From an uncultured Myxococcales bacterium (GTDB lineage Bacteria > Myxococcota_A > UBA9042), in contig CAIMLR010000005.1 in NCBI GenBank assembly GCA_903842345.1, positions 62,001 to 126,000 of the forward strand: 64,000 bases of DNA. Direction: 5' to 3'. Every line of letters begins with the position of its first letter. The stretch's first letter is position 1. A program made the translations under genes and the position numbers. This document shows, piece by piece, positions 1 through 7,825 of this stretch. Below the pieces are notes generated by a model that did no database searches, was not told the origin of the DNA, and saw nothing but the letters and a program-made list of their open reading frames with translations.

Positions 1-942
1 GGGATCCAGCGCCAGCCACGCCGATCGCAGGCCGCCCTCGACAGTCGACTGCTCTGTGGCGGAAATCCCCACCGCGGCGATGCAGTGCAGCAGGCTCAGT
101 TGGTCGTTGCCCAGCACCGCCGGCAGCGCGTCCGCGGGCGGACAGTCCTGGGTGTCCGGCGGCAACTGGCACGACGCCAGCTTGGGATCGCCACTGGCAC
201 CGCCGGGCGTGTGGCAGATCATCTTCGGGTCCTGGAACAACTGCTGGCACTGCGCATCGGTCCAGCAATTCCACCAACAGTGCGAATTGGACGACCCGTT
301 GTCATTGCTCACCCCCGCGGCAAAGTTGGGCTGCGCGCACCGCCACTGGTTGGTCGACGACACGTCCTTTCCCGGCAGGCTCGGGGCATAGTGCTTCACG
401 ACGTCGCCGTACGGCGGCACCGCGTTGCCCGTCTTGAGCAGGGACGTCGCCGGCGCCTTGTAATTCACGCCCGCGACATAGGTGAAGTCAAAGCCGTCGC
501 GGCACTGCGCACTCGGCGTCGTCGCGTCCACGGGTCCGTCGACGTAGCACGGCGCGATGAACCGCTCCGCGGCATTGGGTGGAAAGGACAGCGCAGCCTC
601 ATGACGAAACGCGCCGATCTGCTTCACGGTGATCCCGTACGTCGACGCGGGATCCGGTAGTTGTTGCACCGTCACCACCGCGGTCCGGACGTCAACGCCG
701 CCCTTGGCCTGCAGCGTCTGCACGAACTGCGGAATTGCCTGGGTCAGGCCGCGCTGGTGATCCGCCATCGAGAGGGTGTGATCGATCACCCACAGGATGT
801 CGTACTTTTTCGGCCCTGCCACGGCGACTGCTGCATCACCCGATTCGGTGTCAGCAGCAGCGGGCACGGCAGGACTGGAGCACGCGGCAACCGCGTACAC
901 AAACGCGAGAATCAACCCGCAGGGAACCCGGCTTGTATGCAT
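1..942 (-). CDS. Partial VWA-like lipoprotein (C-terminus outside window)
   Basis: The frame is open from an ATG at 942 to the window edge (314 codons), so the C-terminus is missing. The start follows a GAGGTG ribosome site. The first 21 residues form a lipoprotein signal peptide ending in the lipobox VAAC, so the protein is probably outer-membrane anchored. Residues about 46-58 read YDILWVIDHTLSM, the first strand and metal-ion-dependent adhesion site of a von Willebrand A domain. The canonical D-x-S-x-S is D-x-T-x-S here. Later parts are Cys-rich (CWWNCWTDAQC), as in other surface proteins of this window. It diverges from gltA across 281 bp. The ligand is unknown. The VWA assignment rests on one motif plus the secretion signal. 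Confidence 0.8.
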   Translation of the reverse strand, partial: MHTSRVPCGLILAFVYAVAACSSPAVPAAADTESGDAAVAVAGPKKYDILWVIDHTLSMADHQRGLTQAIPQFVQTLQAKGGVDVRTAVVTVQQLPDPASTYGITVKQIGAFRHEAALSFPPNAAERFIAPCYVDGPVDATTPSAQCRDGFDFTYVAGVNYKAPATSLLKTGNAVPPYGDVVKHYAPSLPGKDVSSTNQWRCAQPNFAAGVSNDNGSSNSHCWWNCWTDAQCQQLFQDPKMICHTPGGASGDPKLASCQLPPDTQDCPPADALPAVLGNDQLSLLHCIAAVGISATEQSTVEGGLRSAWLALDP

Positions 943-1223
943 TTTCACCTCATCACACAGGCTACGCCCAACGCGCCGCCCGTCAACGTGGAATTTCACC
1001 CCGCGCGATCGCTTTCCGTGACGTCGCCGTTACGCAGAGCGGTTGCTTCGCGCCACGCCTTCCGGTATCGTCCCCGCCGCGTGAAAAGAGTGACACAACG
1101 CTCTTTACCGCACCGCATCTCAAGTGCACTTGGCGTGCCCTTGACCGCAAGCCGGCTCTTCCCGGCGCCATGTCCACAACCGCTATTTCTTTCGGGCGTC
1201 TTCGGACCCATTCAGGAGCTTAC

Positions 1224-2501
1224 ATGTCGATCACTGCTGAAATTCGCGTTGGCGACAAGACCCTTCCGCTGCCCGTGATTGTGGGTAGCGAGCAGGAAGT
1301 CGGCCTCGACATCCAGGCGCTTCGCGACAAGACCGGCGCTGTCACGTTCGATCCGGGCTACGGAAATACCGGCGCTTGCGAGAGTGCGGTCACTTTCCTG
1401 GACGGCGAGCTGGGCATCCTGCGCTACCGTGGGTACCCGATCGAGCAGCTCGCGGGCAAGGTTTCGTTTCTTGAGGTGGCTTGGCTGCTCTTGAAGGGCG
1501 AACTGCCGAACGCGACCGAACTCGAGACGTTCAAGGCCGCTGAAAAGGCCAACCGCGGCCTGCCGCCGCACGTCAGCGCCATCATCAGCGCGTTCCCCAA
1601 GGACGCCCACCCGATGGCGGTGTTGTCCGCCGCGGTCATCTCGCTGTCCTCGACGTACCACGCCGAAACGGCCGTGACCCACGCTGGCCTGAACTACAAC
1701 GAACTGCGCTTGATGGCGCAGCTCCCGACCATCGCTGCGGCCATTTACCGTCACGGCGAAGGCCTGGTTGCGGTCGCCCCGGATGCGCACCTCGACTACA
1801 CTGCCAACTTCCTCAACATGATGTTCGCGGGCACGGCGCGCAGCGGTCACGACGCGGACATCGCGAACGCGCTCGACCTGCTCCTCATCCTGCACGCGGA
1901 TCACGAGCAGAACTGTTCGACGTCGACGGTGCGTTTGGTCGGTTCGGCGCAGTCGGATCTGTACGCGTCCATCGCCGCCGGCATCACGGCGCTCTGGGGT
2001 CCGCTGCACGGCGGCGCCAACCAGGCGGTCATCGAGATGCTCGACGGCATCGTCTCCCACGGCGGCGACGTCAACTGGGCGGTCGCGCAGGCCAAGGACA
2101 AGGACAGCAGCTTCCGCCTCATGGGCTTTGGCCACCGCGTCTACAAGAACTTTGACCCGCGCGCCAAGCTCATCAAGGTGCAGGCGGACGTGGTGCTGGG
2201 CAAGCTCGGCAAGAACGACCCGCAGCTCGCCATCGCCAAGGGTCTGGAAGAAGCGGCGCTCAAGGACGAATACTTCGTGGCGCGCAAGCTGTACCCGAAC
2301 GTCGACTTCTACAGCGGCATCATCTACCGCGCCCTCGGCTTCCCGTACGGCATGTTCACGGTGCTCTTCGCGCTCGGCCGCCTGCCGGGTTGGATGGCGC
2401 ACTGGAATGAACACAACGCGGGCAAGGCCAAGATCGGCCGTCCGCGCCAGATCTACACGGGCAAGAACGCCCGCGACGTGGTCGAGCTGAGCAAGCGCTA
2501 G
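1224..2501 (+). CDS. gltA: Citrate synthase, type II
   Basis: It condenses oxaloacetate with acetyl-CoA to citrate, the entry step of the TCA cycle, in the cytoplasm. The 425-residue length fits the Gram-negative hexameric type. Catalytic residues are visible at His262 (LHGGANQA), His304 (GFGHRVYKNFDPRA) and Asp361 (YPNVDFYSG), within two positions of E. coli numbering. The ATG at 1224 is chosen because AGGAG (1214-1218) lies 5 bases upstream. The frame stays open further upstream to about 735 but that part resembles no citrate synthase and lacks such a site. The gene is monocistronic, followed by a UUCG hairpin and a strong terminator. Confidence 0.97.
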   Translation: MSITAEIRVGDKTLPLPVIVGSEQEVGLDIQALRDKTGAVTFDPGYGNTGACESAVTFLDGELGILRYRGYPIEQLAGKVSFLEVAWLLLKGELPNATELETFKAAEKANRGLPPHVSAIISAFPKDAHPMAVLSAAVISLSSTYHAETAVTHAGLNYNELRLMAQLPTIAAAIYRHGEGLVAVAPDAHLDYTANFLNMMFAGTARSGHDADIANALDLLLILHADHEQNCSTSTVRLVGSAQSDLYASIAAGITALWGPLHGGANQAVIEMLDGIVSHGGDVNWAVAQAKDKDSSFRLMGFGHRVYKNFDPRAKLIKVQADVVLGKLGKNDPQLAIAKGLEEAALKDEYFVARKLYPNVDFYSGIIYRALGFPYGMFTVLFALGRLPGWMAHWNEHNAGKAKIGRPRQIYTGKNARDVVELSKR

Positions 2502-2507
2502 ATATTC

Positions 2508-2523
2508 GTCAACTTCGGTTGAC
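2508..2523 (+). other. UUCG-tetraloop hairpin after gltA
   Basis: A perfect 6-bp stem (GTCAAC / GTTGAC) closes on a TTCG loop, a very stable RNA tetraloop, starting 7 bases after the gltA stop codon. It precedes the intrinsic terminator by 17 bases. It could protect the 3' end of the mRNA or assist termination. The structure is seen directly; the role is inferred. Confidence 0.6.
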
Positions 2524-2540
2524 AAATAGCAAGACCATCG

Positions 2541-2580
2541 CACCGCCGCCGAGGGCCACTTCGGCGGCGGTGCTGTTTTT
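2541..2580 (+). terminator. Intrinsic terminator of gltA
   Basis: A perfect 12-bp GC-rich stem (2541-2552 with 2561-2572, CACCGCCGCCGA / TCGGCGGCGGTG) with an 8-base loop is followed within 3 bases by five T. This is a textbook rho-independent terminator for transcription coming from gltA. The converging minus-strand gene ends at 2733. Confidence 0.92.
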
Positions 2581-2732
2581 GCCTGAGCGCTTCGGGCAGA
2601 GGTTTCGCGCGGACCGGAAGCCTGTACCGACTGCGTGAAGTTCGCGATTCAACGTCCGCGCGCGCGCCGCCCCAGTCGGCAACGCCACAGGTCTGAGCGG
2701 CGAACTTGGGTCGTGGAATCAGCCCAGCAGGT

Positions 2733-3578
2733 CTACCGGCGGCGCTTGACCGGCGCCACGCCCGGCGGCGTCGCTTCGCGCGTCTCCAGCGAGAACAGCG
2801 AACCGTGCGGCAGGATGTGCAGTTTCACGCCGATGAGGCCAACGGGCGCACCGGTGCGCGCGGTCGCCATGCCAGACCAGCCGAGCTGCGACACGTCAAG
2901 CACCGTGATCGCGCCGTTGCCGACGACTTCAATGACGTTGTCGCAATCAATGAACGCCGCGGTGTTCTCGTCGAGACCCAGCCCGACGACGAATGGATTG
3001 TACGCGATGGCCGCCATCAAGCGGCCCAAACGGTCGCGCTCGCGGAAATGCTGGTCGACGATGATGCGGTTGGTCAGCCCCAGGCCGGGCGCGAGCGTTA
3101 CCTGGCCAGCGACCGGCGTTGAACCGCCCTTGCCGCCGGCGATCATGTGCTCGGAGCAGAAAGCCGCGCCTGCGGACGTGCCCGCCACGTGGACGCCGTG
3201 GGCGTTGCGCTTGCGGATGGCCTGCGCCACTTCAGTGCCGCCCAGAATCGTCGACAACCGCAGCTGATTGCCGCCGGTCATGAAGATCGCCGTGGCGTCA
3301 TTGAGCACTTCCAGCCAATCCTTGCGCTCCGCATCCGCGCGCGTGAGGTAGGGCAGCGACTGCACGTGACCCGCGCCAATCTCGCGGAACACCGTCTCGT
3401 ACCGCTCGCCCGTGTCGGGCAATTCTGAGGCCGTCGGGATGATCGCGATGCGCGATTCTGCGCCGCCCGCGCGCTCCACCAGCCGCCGCAGGATCAGGCG
3501 GTCGGCAATTTTGTCCTCAGCGCCGCCGATGGGAACGATGTTGCCGCGAGGGATTTCAGGAGCTTCAAGCGATGGCAT
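2733..3578 (-). CDS. Cyanophycinase-like serine peptidase (family S51)
   Basis: Members cleave cyanophycin (multi-L-arginyl-poly-L-aspartate) to β-Asp-Arg dipeptides. The 281 residues fit the family length. The nucleophile motif GTSAGAAFCSEHM holds the catalytic Ser, and the conserved blocks TGGNQLRL, DQHFRERDRLGRL and GLGLDENTA are all present. The N-terminus RGNIVPIGGAEDK also matches the family. There is no signal peptide, so a cytoplasmic enzyme is likely. ATG 3578 is the first good start in frame, although no clear ribosome site precedes it. No cyanophycin synthetase is present in the window, so the substrate is unproven and another β-aspartyl peptide is possible. Confidence 0.88.
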   Translation of the reverse strand: MPSLEAPEIPRGNIVPIGGAEDKIADRLILRRLVERAGGAESRIAIIPTASELPDTGERYETVFREIGAGHVQSLPYLTRADAERKDWLEVLNDATAIFMTGGNQLRLSTILGGTEVAQAIRKRNAHGVHVAGTSAGAAFCSEHMIAGGKGGSTPVAGQVTLAPGLGLTNRIIVDQHFRERDRLGRLMAAIAYNPFVVGLGLDENTAAFIDCDNVIEVVGNGAITVLDVSQLGWSGMATARTGAPVGLIGVKLHILPHGSLFSLETREATPPGVAPVKRRR

Positions 3579-3779
3579 GGGCGTCTGGGGCAGGAGGGAA
3601 ACGCACGGCGACTGCGCCGCGGGGCTAGTGCAACAGATCGGCGGCTTGGGTGCAAGGGCGCCCGGCGCCGCGCGCCATGCGTGAAAAAAATCGCCGCGCA
3701 CGACTGTCTCCTCGGGGCCGTCATCTGCTATGCTCGCGCGCTCACTCCGGCACGCTCGCCGGCTTCCAGGAACACTGTC

Positions 3780-4914
3780 ATGGCCACGTTCGCCGATGTA
3801 CGGTCCTGCGTCAGCGCTGCTGAGGATCGCCTCGCTTCGCTGCGCAGGCATCTTTGACGTCGATGCCAAAGCTGCGCGCATCGATGAATTGGAAAAACTG
3901 AGCGGTGAGCCGAGCTTCTGGCTCGACGCCGACCGCGCCCAAAAACTCTCCAAGGAGCGCGGCGATCTGCAGGCGACCGTGGACTCCGTCGTGATCCCGG
4001 AAGGCATCGTCAAGGACGTGCGGGACATGATTGAGCTGGCGGAGGCGGAGAGCGACAACTCGCTGATTCCCGACCTCCTCGAGCAAGTCGACGACGTCAC
4101 CAAGCGCCTGGACGAAGCGGAATTTGCCCGTTCGATGGGCGCACCGACGGATCGCTCGCCGGCGCTGGTGCAGATCAGCGCGGGCGCGGGCGGCACGGAA
4201 AGCGCGGATTGGGCGGCCATGCTCATGCGCATGTACGCGCGCTGGGCTGAGAAACACGGCATGAAATGCGAGCTTGTGGACGAAGTGGCGGGTGAAGAAG
4301 CCGGCATTCGCAACGCCGTCTTGCGCATCGATGGCGAATACGCCTTTGGCTGGCTGAAGTCGGAGAACGGCGTGCACCGGTTGGTGCGCATCAGCCCGTT
4401 TGACGCCAACAAACGCCGCCACACCAGCTTCTGCTCCGTGTTCGTGGTGCCGGAAGAAGACGACTCGATCAACATCGACATCAATGAAGTCGACTTGAAG
4501 ATCGACACGTACCGGGCGAGCGGCGCGGGCGGTCAGCACGTCAACCGGACGGACTCGGCCATTCGCATTACGCACATGCCAACAGGCGTGGTCGTGGCGT
4601 GCCAGACAGACCGGAGCCAGCACAAGAACCGCTCGTCGGCGATGAAGATGCTGCACGCGCGCTTGGTGGATCTGGAAAAACGGCGGCGAAGCGCGGTGAA
4701 AGAGGAGATTGAGGCCGGCAAGCTCGGCATCAACTTTGGCAGCCAGATTCGCAGTTACGTGCTGCAGCCGTACCAGATGGTCAAGGATCTGCGAACGCTG
4801 CACGAGACGTCGGACACGCGCGGCGTGCTGGATGGCGACCTGGACGCGTTCATGAAGGCGTACCTGCTGGCGGCGGCGAATGGCCCGCTGGCGGTGCAGG
4901 CGGAAGCCGACTGA
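3780..4914 (+). CDS. prfB: Peptide chain release factor 2 with programmed +1 frameshift
   Basis: RF2 recognises UGA and UAA stop codons and releases the finished peptide from the ribosome. The gene needs a +1 frameshift. ATG 3780 (AGGA 8 bases upstream) opens 25 codons that end CAT CTT TGA at 3849-3857, and the remaining 352 residues follow in the next frame from GAC at 3856. The joined product is 377 residues. Numbered through the shift, the stop-codon-reading SPF tripeptide is at 205-207 and the catalytic GGQ at 250-252, the same numbers as in E. coli RF2. The first frame (MATFADVRSCVSAAEDRLAS) continues smoothly into DVDAKAARIDELEKL, as expected for RF2 domain 1. It stands alone, with the cyanophycinase gene diverging upstream. 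Confidence 0.96.
3844..3858 (+). promoter_or_regulatory. prfB autoregulatory frameshift site (CTT TGA C)
   Basis: The string AGG CAT CTT TGA C matches the conserved RF2 shift site. CTT is the slippery P-site codon, TGA is the poorly terminated stop, C follows it, and an AGG three bases 5' of CTT acts as the internal Shine-Dalgarno-like element. Low RF2 lets the ribosome slip +1 to read GAC. This is the known prfB autoregulation. Confidence 0.95.
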
Positions 4915-5008
4915 TTTCCCAGCGCGGCAGGCAGCTTCCGCGGCCACTGGCGGCTTTTCAGGCACAGCGCTAAGCTCCTGAGGCCGCACGACGGCAGACG
5001 GGGAAGCG

Positions 5009-6322
5009 ATGAACTTGCGCATGGATTGGATCGCAACGGCGCTTTGCGCCTTGGGCTTGCTCGTGACGGCTTGCGGCACCGACGCGACGGCGGACGGCAC
5101 GCAAACCGCGGACGCCCTGGTCTCGGCTGACGGCACGGTCGACAACGACACGACGGCTGCCGACGTGCTGCCCGGACTGCCGCCGGCCAAGCTGCTCTTT
5201 GACCCGCTCGGCGTGCATGAGGTGCAGATTACGCTCGCGCCCGCCGACTGGCAGGACATCCTCGCCACCGCCGCCGACGCGACGATCGTGCGCAACTACC
5301 ACACGAGCGAAGTCACGTTTGACGGTGCCCCGTTCCACAACGTCGGCGCGCGCGTGTTCGGCGAGTCGTCGATGTGGTCCAATCCCAAGAAGCCGAACGT
5401 GCGGCTAAAATTCGACGAATTCGACAAGAAGCTCAACGGTCCTGACAACATGAACAGCATCCGCCTCAAGGCGGGCGGCACCGAGCCCACTTTCCTGCGC
5501 GAGCTCATCACGCTTGAATTGCTCCGCTCGGTCGCCAAGGCCTCGCCGCGCTTCAGTTTCGCGCGCGTGACGGTCAACGGCGTGTTCATGGGCTTCTATC
5601 AGCTCTCAGAACAGCCCGATTCCCAGCTCTTCGCCCGGTCTTTTGGCAGCGGCAACGGCAACGTGTACGAACCGCTCATTGTCTGCAACGGCCTGAATTG
5701 CCCCAAGGACGGCTGCGCGGCGCTCAAGGCGACGTACACGCTAAAACAAGGCGACTTCGCGGAAATCACGGCGCTGGCGCAGACAATCGAGACCGCGACC
5801 GATGCGGAATTCGCGGCGAAAGTGGACACGCAGGCGGACCTTGCCGATTTGCTAGCCGTGTATGCCGTGGAGGATCTCGCGTCCGATCTGGATGGACTCG
5901 CCGCCTCAGGCACCAACTTCCAGTTCTACGTCGATCCCAAGGACAAGCGCGTGCACGTGGTGCGCGCCGGCGTCGACGAGTCCCTGGGACCCGAGGCGTT
6001 CACCCTGCTCCACCCGTGGGGACCGCCGAACAAGCTGTGCCCGAACCGCGAGGAGCATTTCTTCACCCGCATGCTGGCGATCCCGGCGGTCAAAGCGCAG
6101 TACCTCGCGATCCAGAAGAAGCTGCTGTGTGGCGCGTTCGCGGAGGAGCCGCTGCTCAAGTGGATCGAGGAGCGCAAGCCGCTCCTGCGTGCGGAGCTTG
6201 AGCGCGACCCGTTTGCGACCGTGAAGGGCGCCGAGTATGACTCGGAGGTCGGCGTTCTGGAGAATTGGCTGGACAAGCGGACGCTGGAACTGCAGAAGGT
6301 CGTCGGCGCGACCTGCCCGTAG
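5009..6322 (+). CDS. CotH-kinase-family-like lipoprotein
   Basis: The product has 437 residues. It starts with a lipoprotein signal (LGLLVTACG), then a Thr/Asp/Ala-rich linker, then a domain resembling the spore-coat CotH kinase family: VHEVQITLAPADWQDI near the start, the RLKFDEFDKKLNG and IRLKAG blocks, and FARVTVNGVFMGFYQLSEQ. CotH homologues are atypical protein kinases. The usual catalytic W-D-x-D block near the end appears here only as AGVDESLG, so activity is uncertain. ATG 5009 sits 2 bases after GGGAAG; ATG 5021 in the same frame is an equally possible start. It lies 94 bp after prfB. A surface location is inferred from the lipobox. Confidence 0.8.
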   Translation: MNLRMDWIATALCALGLLVTACGTDATADGTQTADALVSADGTVDNDTTAADVLPGLPPAKLLFDPLGVHEVQITLAPADWQDILATAADATIVRNYHTSEVTFDGAPFHNVGARVFGESSMWSNPKKPNVRLKFDEFDKKLNGPDNMNSIRLKAGGTEPTFLRELITLELLRSVAKASPRFSFARVTVNGVFMGFYQLSEQPDSQLFARSFGSGNGNVYEPLIVCNGLNCPKDGCAALKATYTLKQGDFAEITALAQTIETATDAEFAAKVDTQADLADLLAVYAVEDLASDLDGLAASGTNFQFYVDPKDKRVHVVRAGVDESLGPEAFTLLHPWGPPNKLCPNREEHFFTRMLAIPAVKAQYLAIQKKLLCGAFAEEPLLKWIEERKPLLRAELERDPFATVKGAEYDSEVGVLENWLDKRTLELQKVVGATCP

Positions 6323-6370
6323 GGGATCAGACCGAACGATTTGGAATGCCGGGCTCGTCGCGTTGGCGGG

Positions 6371-6730
6371 TCAAGGGCAAGCGCGGGCTTTGGCCTTCGC
6401 CTCGTCGCTCTCGCGCCAGAGTTCTACGCCCTTGTCGTCGTAGCAGGCGCCGAGGTCGTACCCGCCGGACTTCTTCCACGCGTGCCACAAGCCGGTCCGA
6501 ACGTCGTCGACGTACACGCCTTCCATGGCCTTTTTGCGGGTCTTGTGAAAGTACGCGATGTAGTGGCCGTGCTTGGCGAAGGTGTTTTCCTTGGCGCAGC
6601 ATTCAACGTCAAAACCGCTGACTTTCTCAAAGCCCTTCCACGGTCCTGCCAGCGGCGGACAACCGTCGTTCTTGCAGCCCGTTGCCAGGCAGCTCAGCGC
6701 CATCGCGCCCAGCGCCAACACTGCGCGCAT
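6371..6730 (-). CDS. Small lipoprotein with MORN-like repeat
   Basis: The 119-residue product starts with a hydrophobic signal ending in LATGC, a slightly off-consensus lipobox. The rest contains the string TGLWHAWKKSGGYDLGACYD, which resembles the G-x-W-x-x-W/Y-x-x-x-G pattern of MORN_2/YwqK-type repeats, and ends in a Lys/Ala/Arg-rich tail. Its ATG directly follows the stop codon of the upstream sugar-nucleotide decarboxylase gene (TAG|ATG), so the two are probably translationally coupled. Function is unknown. Confidence 0.72.
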   Translation of the reverse strand: MRAVLALGAMALSCLATGCKNDGCPPLAGPWKGFEKVSGFDVECCAKENTFAKHGHYIAYFHKTRKKAMEGVYVDDVRTGLWHAWKKSGGYDLGACYDDKGVELWRESDEAKAKARACP

Positions 6731-7678
6731 CTAGGCGTCCCCGTTGGCGAGCCGCGCGCGCAGGTCGGCGATCATCGCGACAAGGCCCTGCTGCAGCGGC
6801 ACTTTGGGCGTCCAGCCGAGATCGCGCGACGCCCGCGTGATGTCCGGCTTGCGCCGCGTCGGGTCGTCCTTGGGCAGCGGCAAGAACTGCACGTCCACGT
6901 TGCCCACCTGCTTGGCGATCTCCTGGACCAGCTCCAACATTGTGAATTCGCCGGGATTACCCAAGTTGTACGGCATGTGATCACCGTTCTCGAGCACGCG
7001 AACAATGCCGTCGACCAGGTCGCTGACGTAGCAGAACGAGCGCGTCTGCTGGCCATCGCCGTAGACCGTCAGCTTCTCGCCGCGCAACGCCTGGACGATG
7101 AAGTTGCTGACCACGCGGCCGTCGCCGGACTTCATGCGCGGGCCGTAGGTGTTGAAAATACGGATGATCTTCGTATCGACGCCGCGCGCGTTGCGCCAAC
7201 CCATGACCGCGGCTTCTGAAAAGCGCTTGGCCTCGTCGTACACGCTGCGCGGACCGATGCTCGACACGTTGCCGAGGTAGCTCTCCCGCTGCGGGTGCTC
7301 CAGCGGATCGCCGTAGATCTCGGAGGTCGACGCCATGAGGAAGCGCGCCTGCTTTTCGCGGGCGATCTCCAGCAGGTTCATCGTGCCCAGCGAGCCGACC
7401 TGAAGCGTCTCGATCGGCAGCCTCATGTAGTCTACGGGCGACGCCGGCGAGGCAAAATGCAGCACAGCGGCTAGCGGCCCGGCGACGGTAAACGCTGTAG
7501 AAACATCTTGTTCCATCAGCTCAAAATGGGGATTGTCGGCCAAATGCGCAATGTTGCTGCGCCGGCCCGTGCAAAAATTGTCGACCGCGAGGACCTGCCA
7601 GCCATCAGCGAGGAAACGGTCACACAGGTGCGACGGCACAAAACCCGCACCGCCTGAAATCAACACTCGTTTTGCCAT
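6731..7678 (-). CDS. UDP-glucuronate decarboxylase (UDP-xylose synthase)
   Basis: This extended short-chain dehydrogenase (315 residues) converts UDP-glucuronate to UDP-xylose with bound NAD+. The N-terminus VLISGGAGFVPSHLCD is the Rossmann fold glycine motif, with V-P where I-G is usual. HFASPASPVDY, TSEIYGDPLEHPQ, GNVSSIGPRSVYDEAKR (catalytic Tyr and Lys in YDEAK) and RIFNTYGPRM are diagnostic of the UXS group. ATG 7678 is preferred over one seven codons upstream because GGGGGTG lies about 7 bases before it. UDP-xylose would feed surface polysaccharide synthesis. No glycosyltransferase is adjacent; a UDP-GlcNAc epimerase occurs at 43480-44583. Confidence 0.93.
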   Translation of the reverse strand: MAKRVLISGGAGFVPSHLCDRFLADGWQVLAVDNFCTGRRSNIAHLADNPHFELMEQDVSTAFTVAGPLAAVLHFASPASPVDYMRLPIETLQVGSLGTMNLLEIAREKQARFLMASTSEIYGDPLEHPQRESYLGNVSSIGPRSVYDEAKRFSEAAVMGWRNARGVDTKIIRIFNTYGPRMKSGDGRVVSNFIVQALRGEKLTVYGDGQQTRSFCYVSDLVDGIVRVLENGDHMPYNLGNPGEFTMLELVQEIAKQVGNVDVQFLPLPKDDPTRRKPDITRASRDLGWTPKVPLQQGLVAMIADLRARLANGDA

Positions 7679-7825
7679 TTTCGGCACCCCCAGCGCCACG
7701 CGCGGCGCGGAGGATAACAGAAAGCGGTGTCGGGTGGCGAGCGCCCGAATAGTTGACAGTAACGGTGAGCCAACTAGCCTCGCGGCTACGGCGCGGACGA
7801 GTCATCGCGACCGGAGCTGAGCCTG

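Noticed and set aside
735-1223. N-terminal extension of citrate synthase
   Set aside because: The frame is open, but the added sequence resembles no citrate synthase domain, crosses the upstream intergenic region and the divergent lipoprotein start, and the ATG at 1224 has an AGGAG site.
1212-2543. Long minus-strand frame covering gltA
   Set aside because: Shadow of a highly conserved enzyme gene. Its Arg/Val/His-rich translation has no recognisable domain.
3579-4508. N-terminal extension of the cyanophycinase gene through prfB on the opposite strand
   Set aside because: Antisense to conserved prfB coding sequence, with no similarity to the family. The family N-terminus fits ATG 3578.
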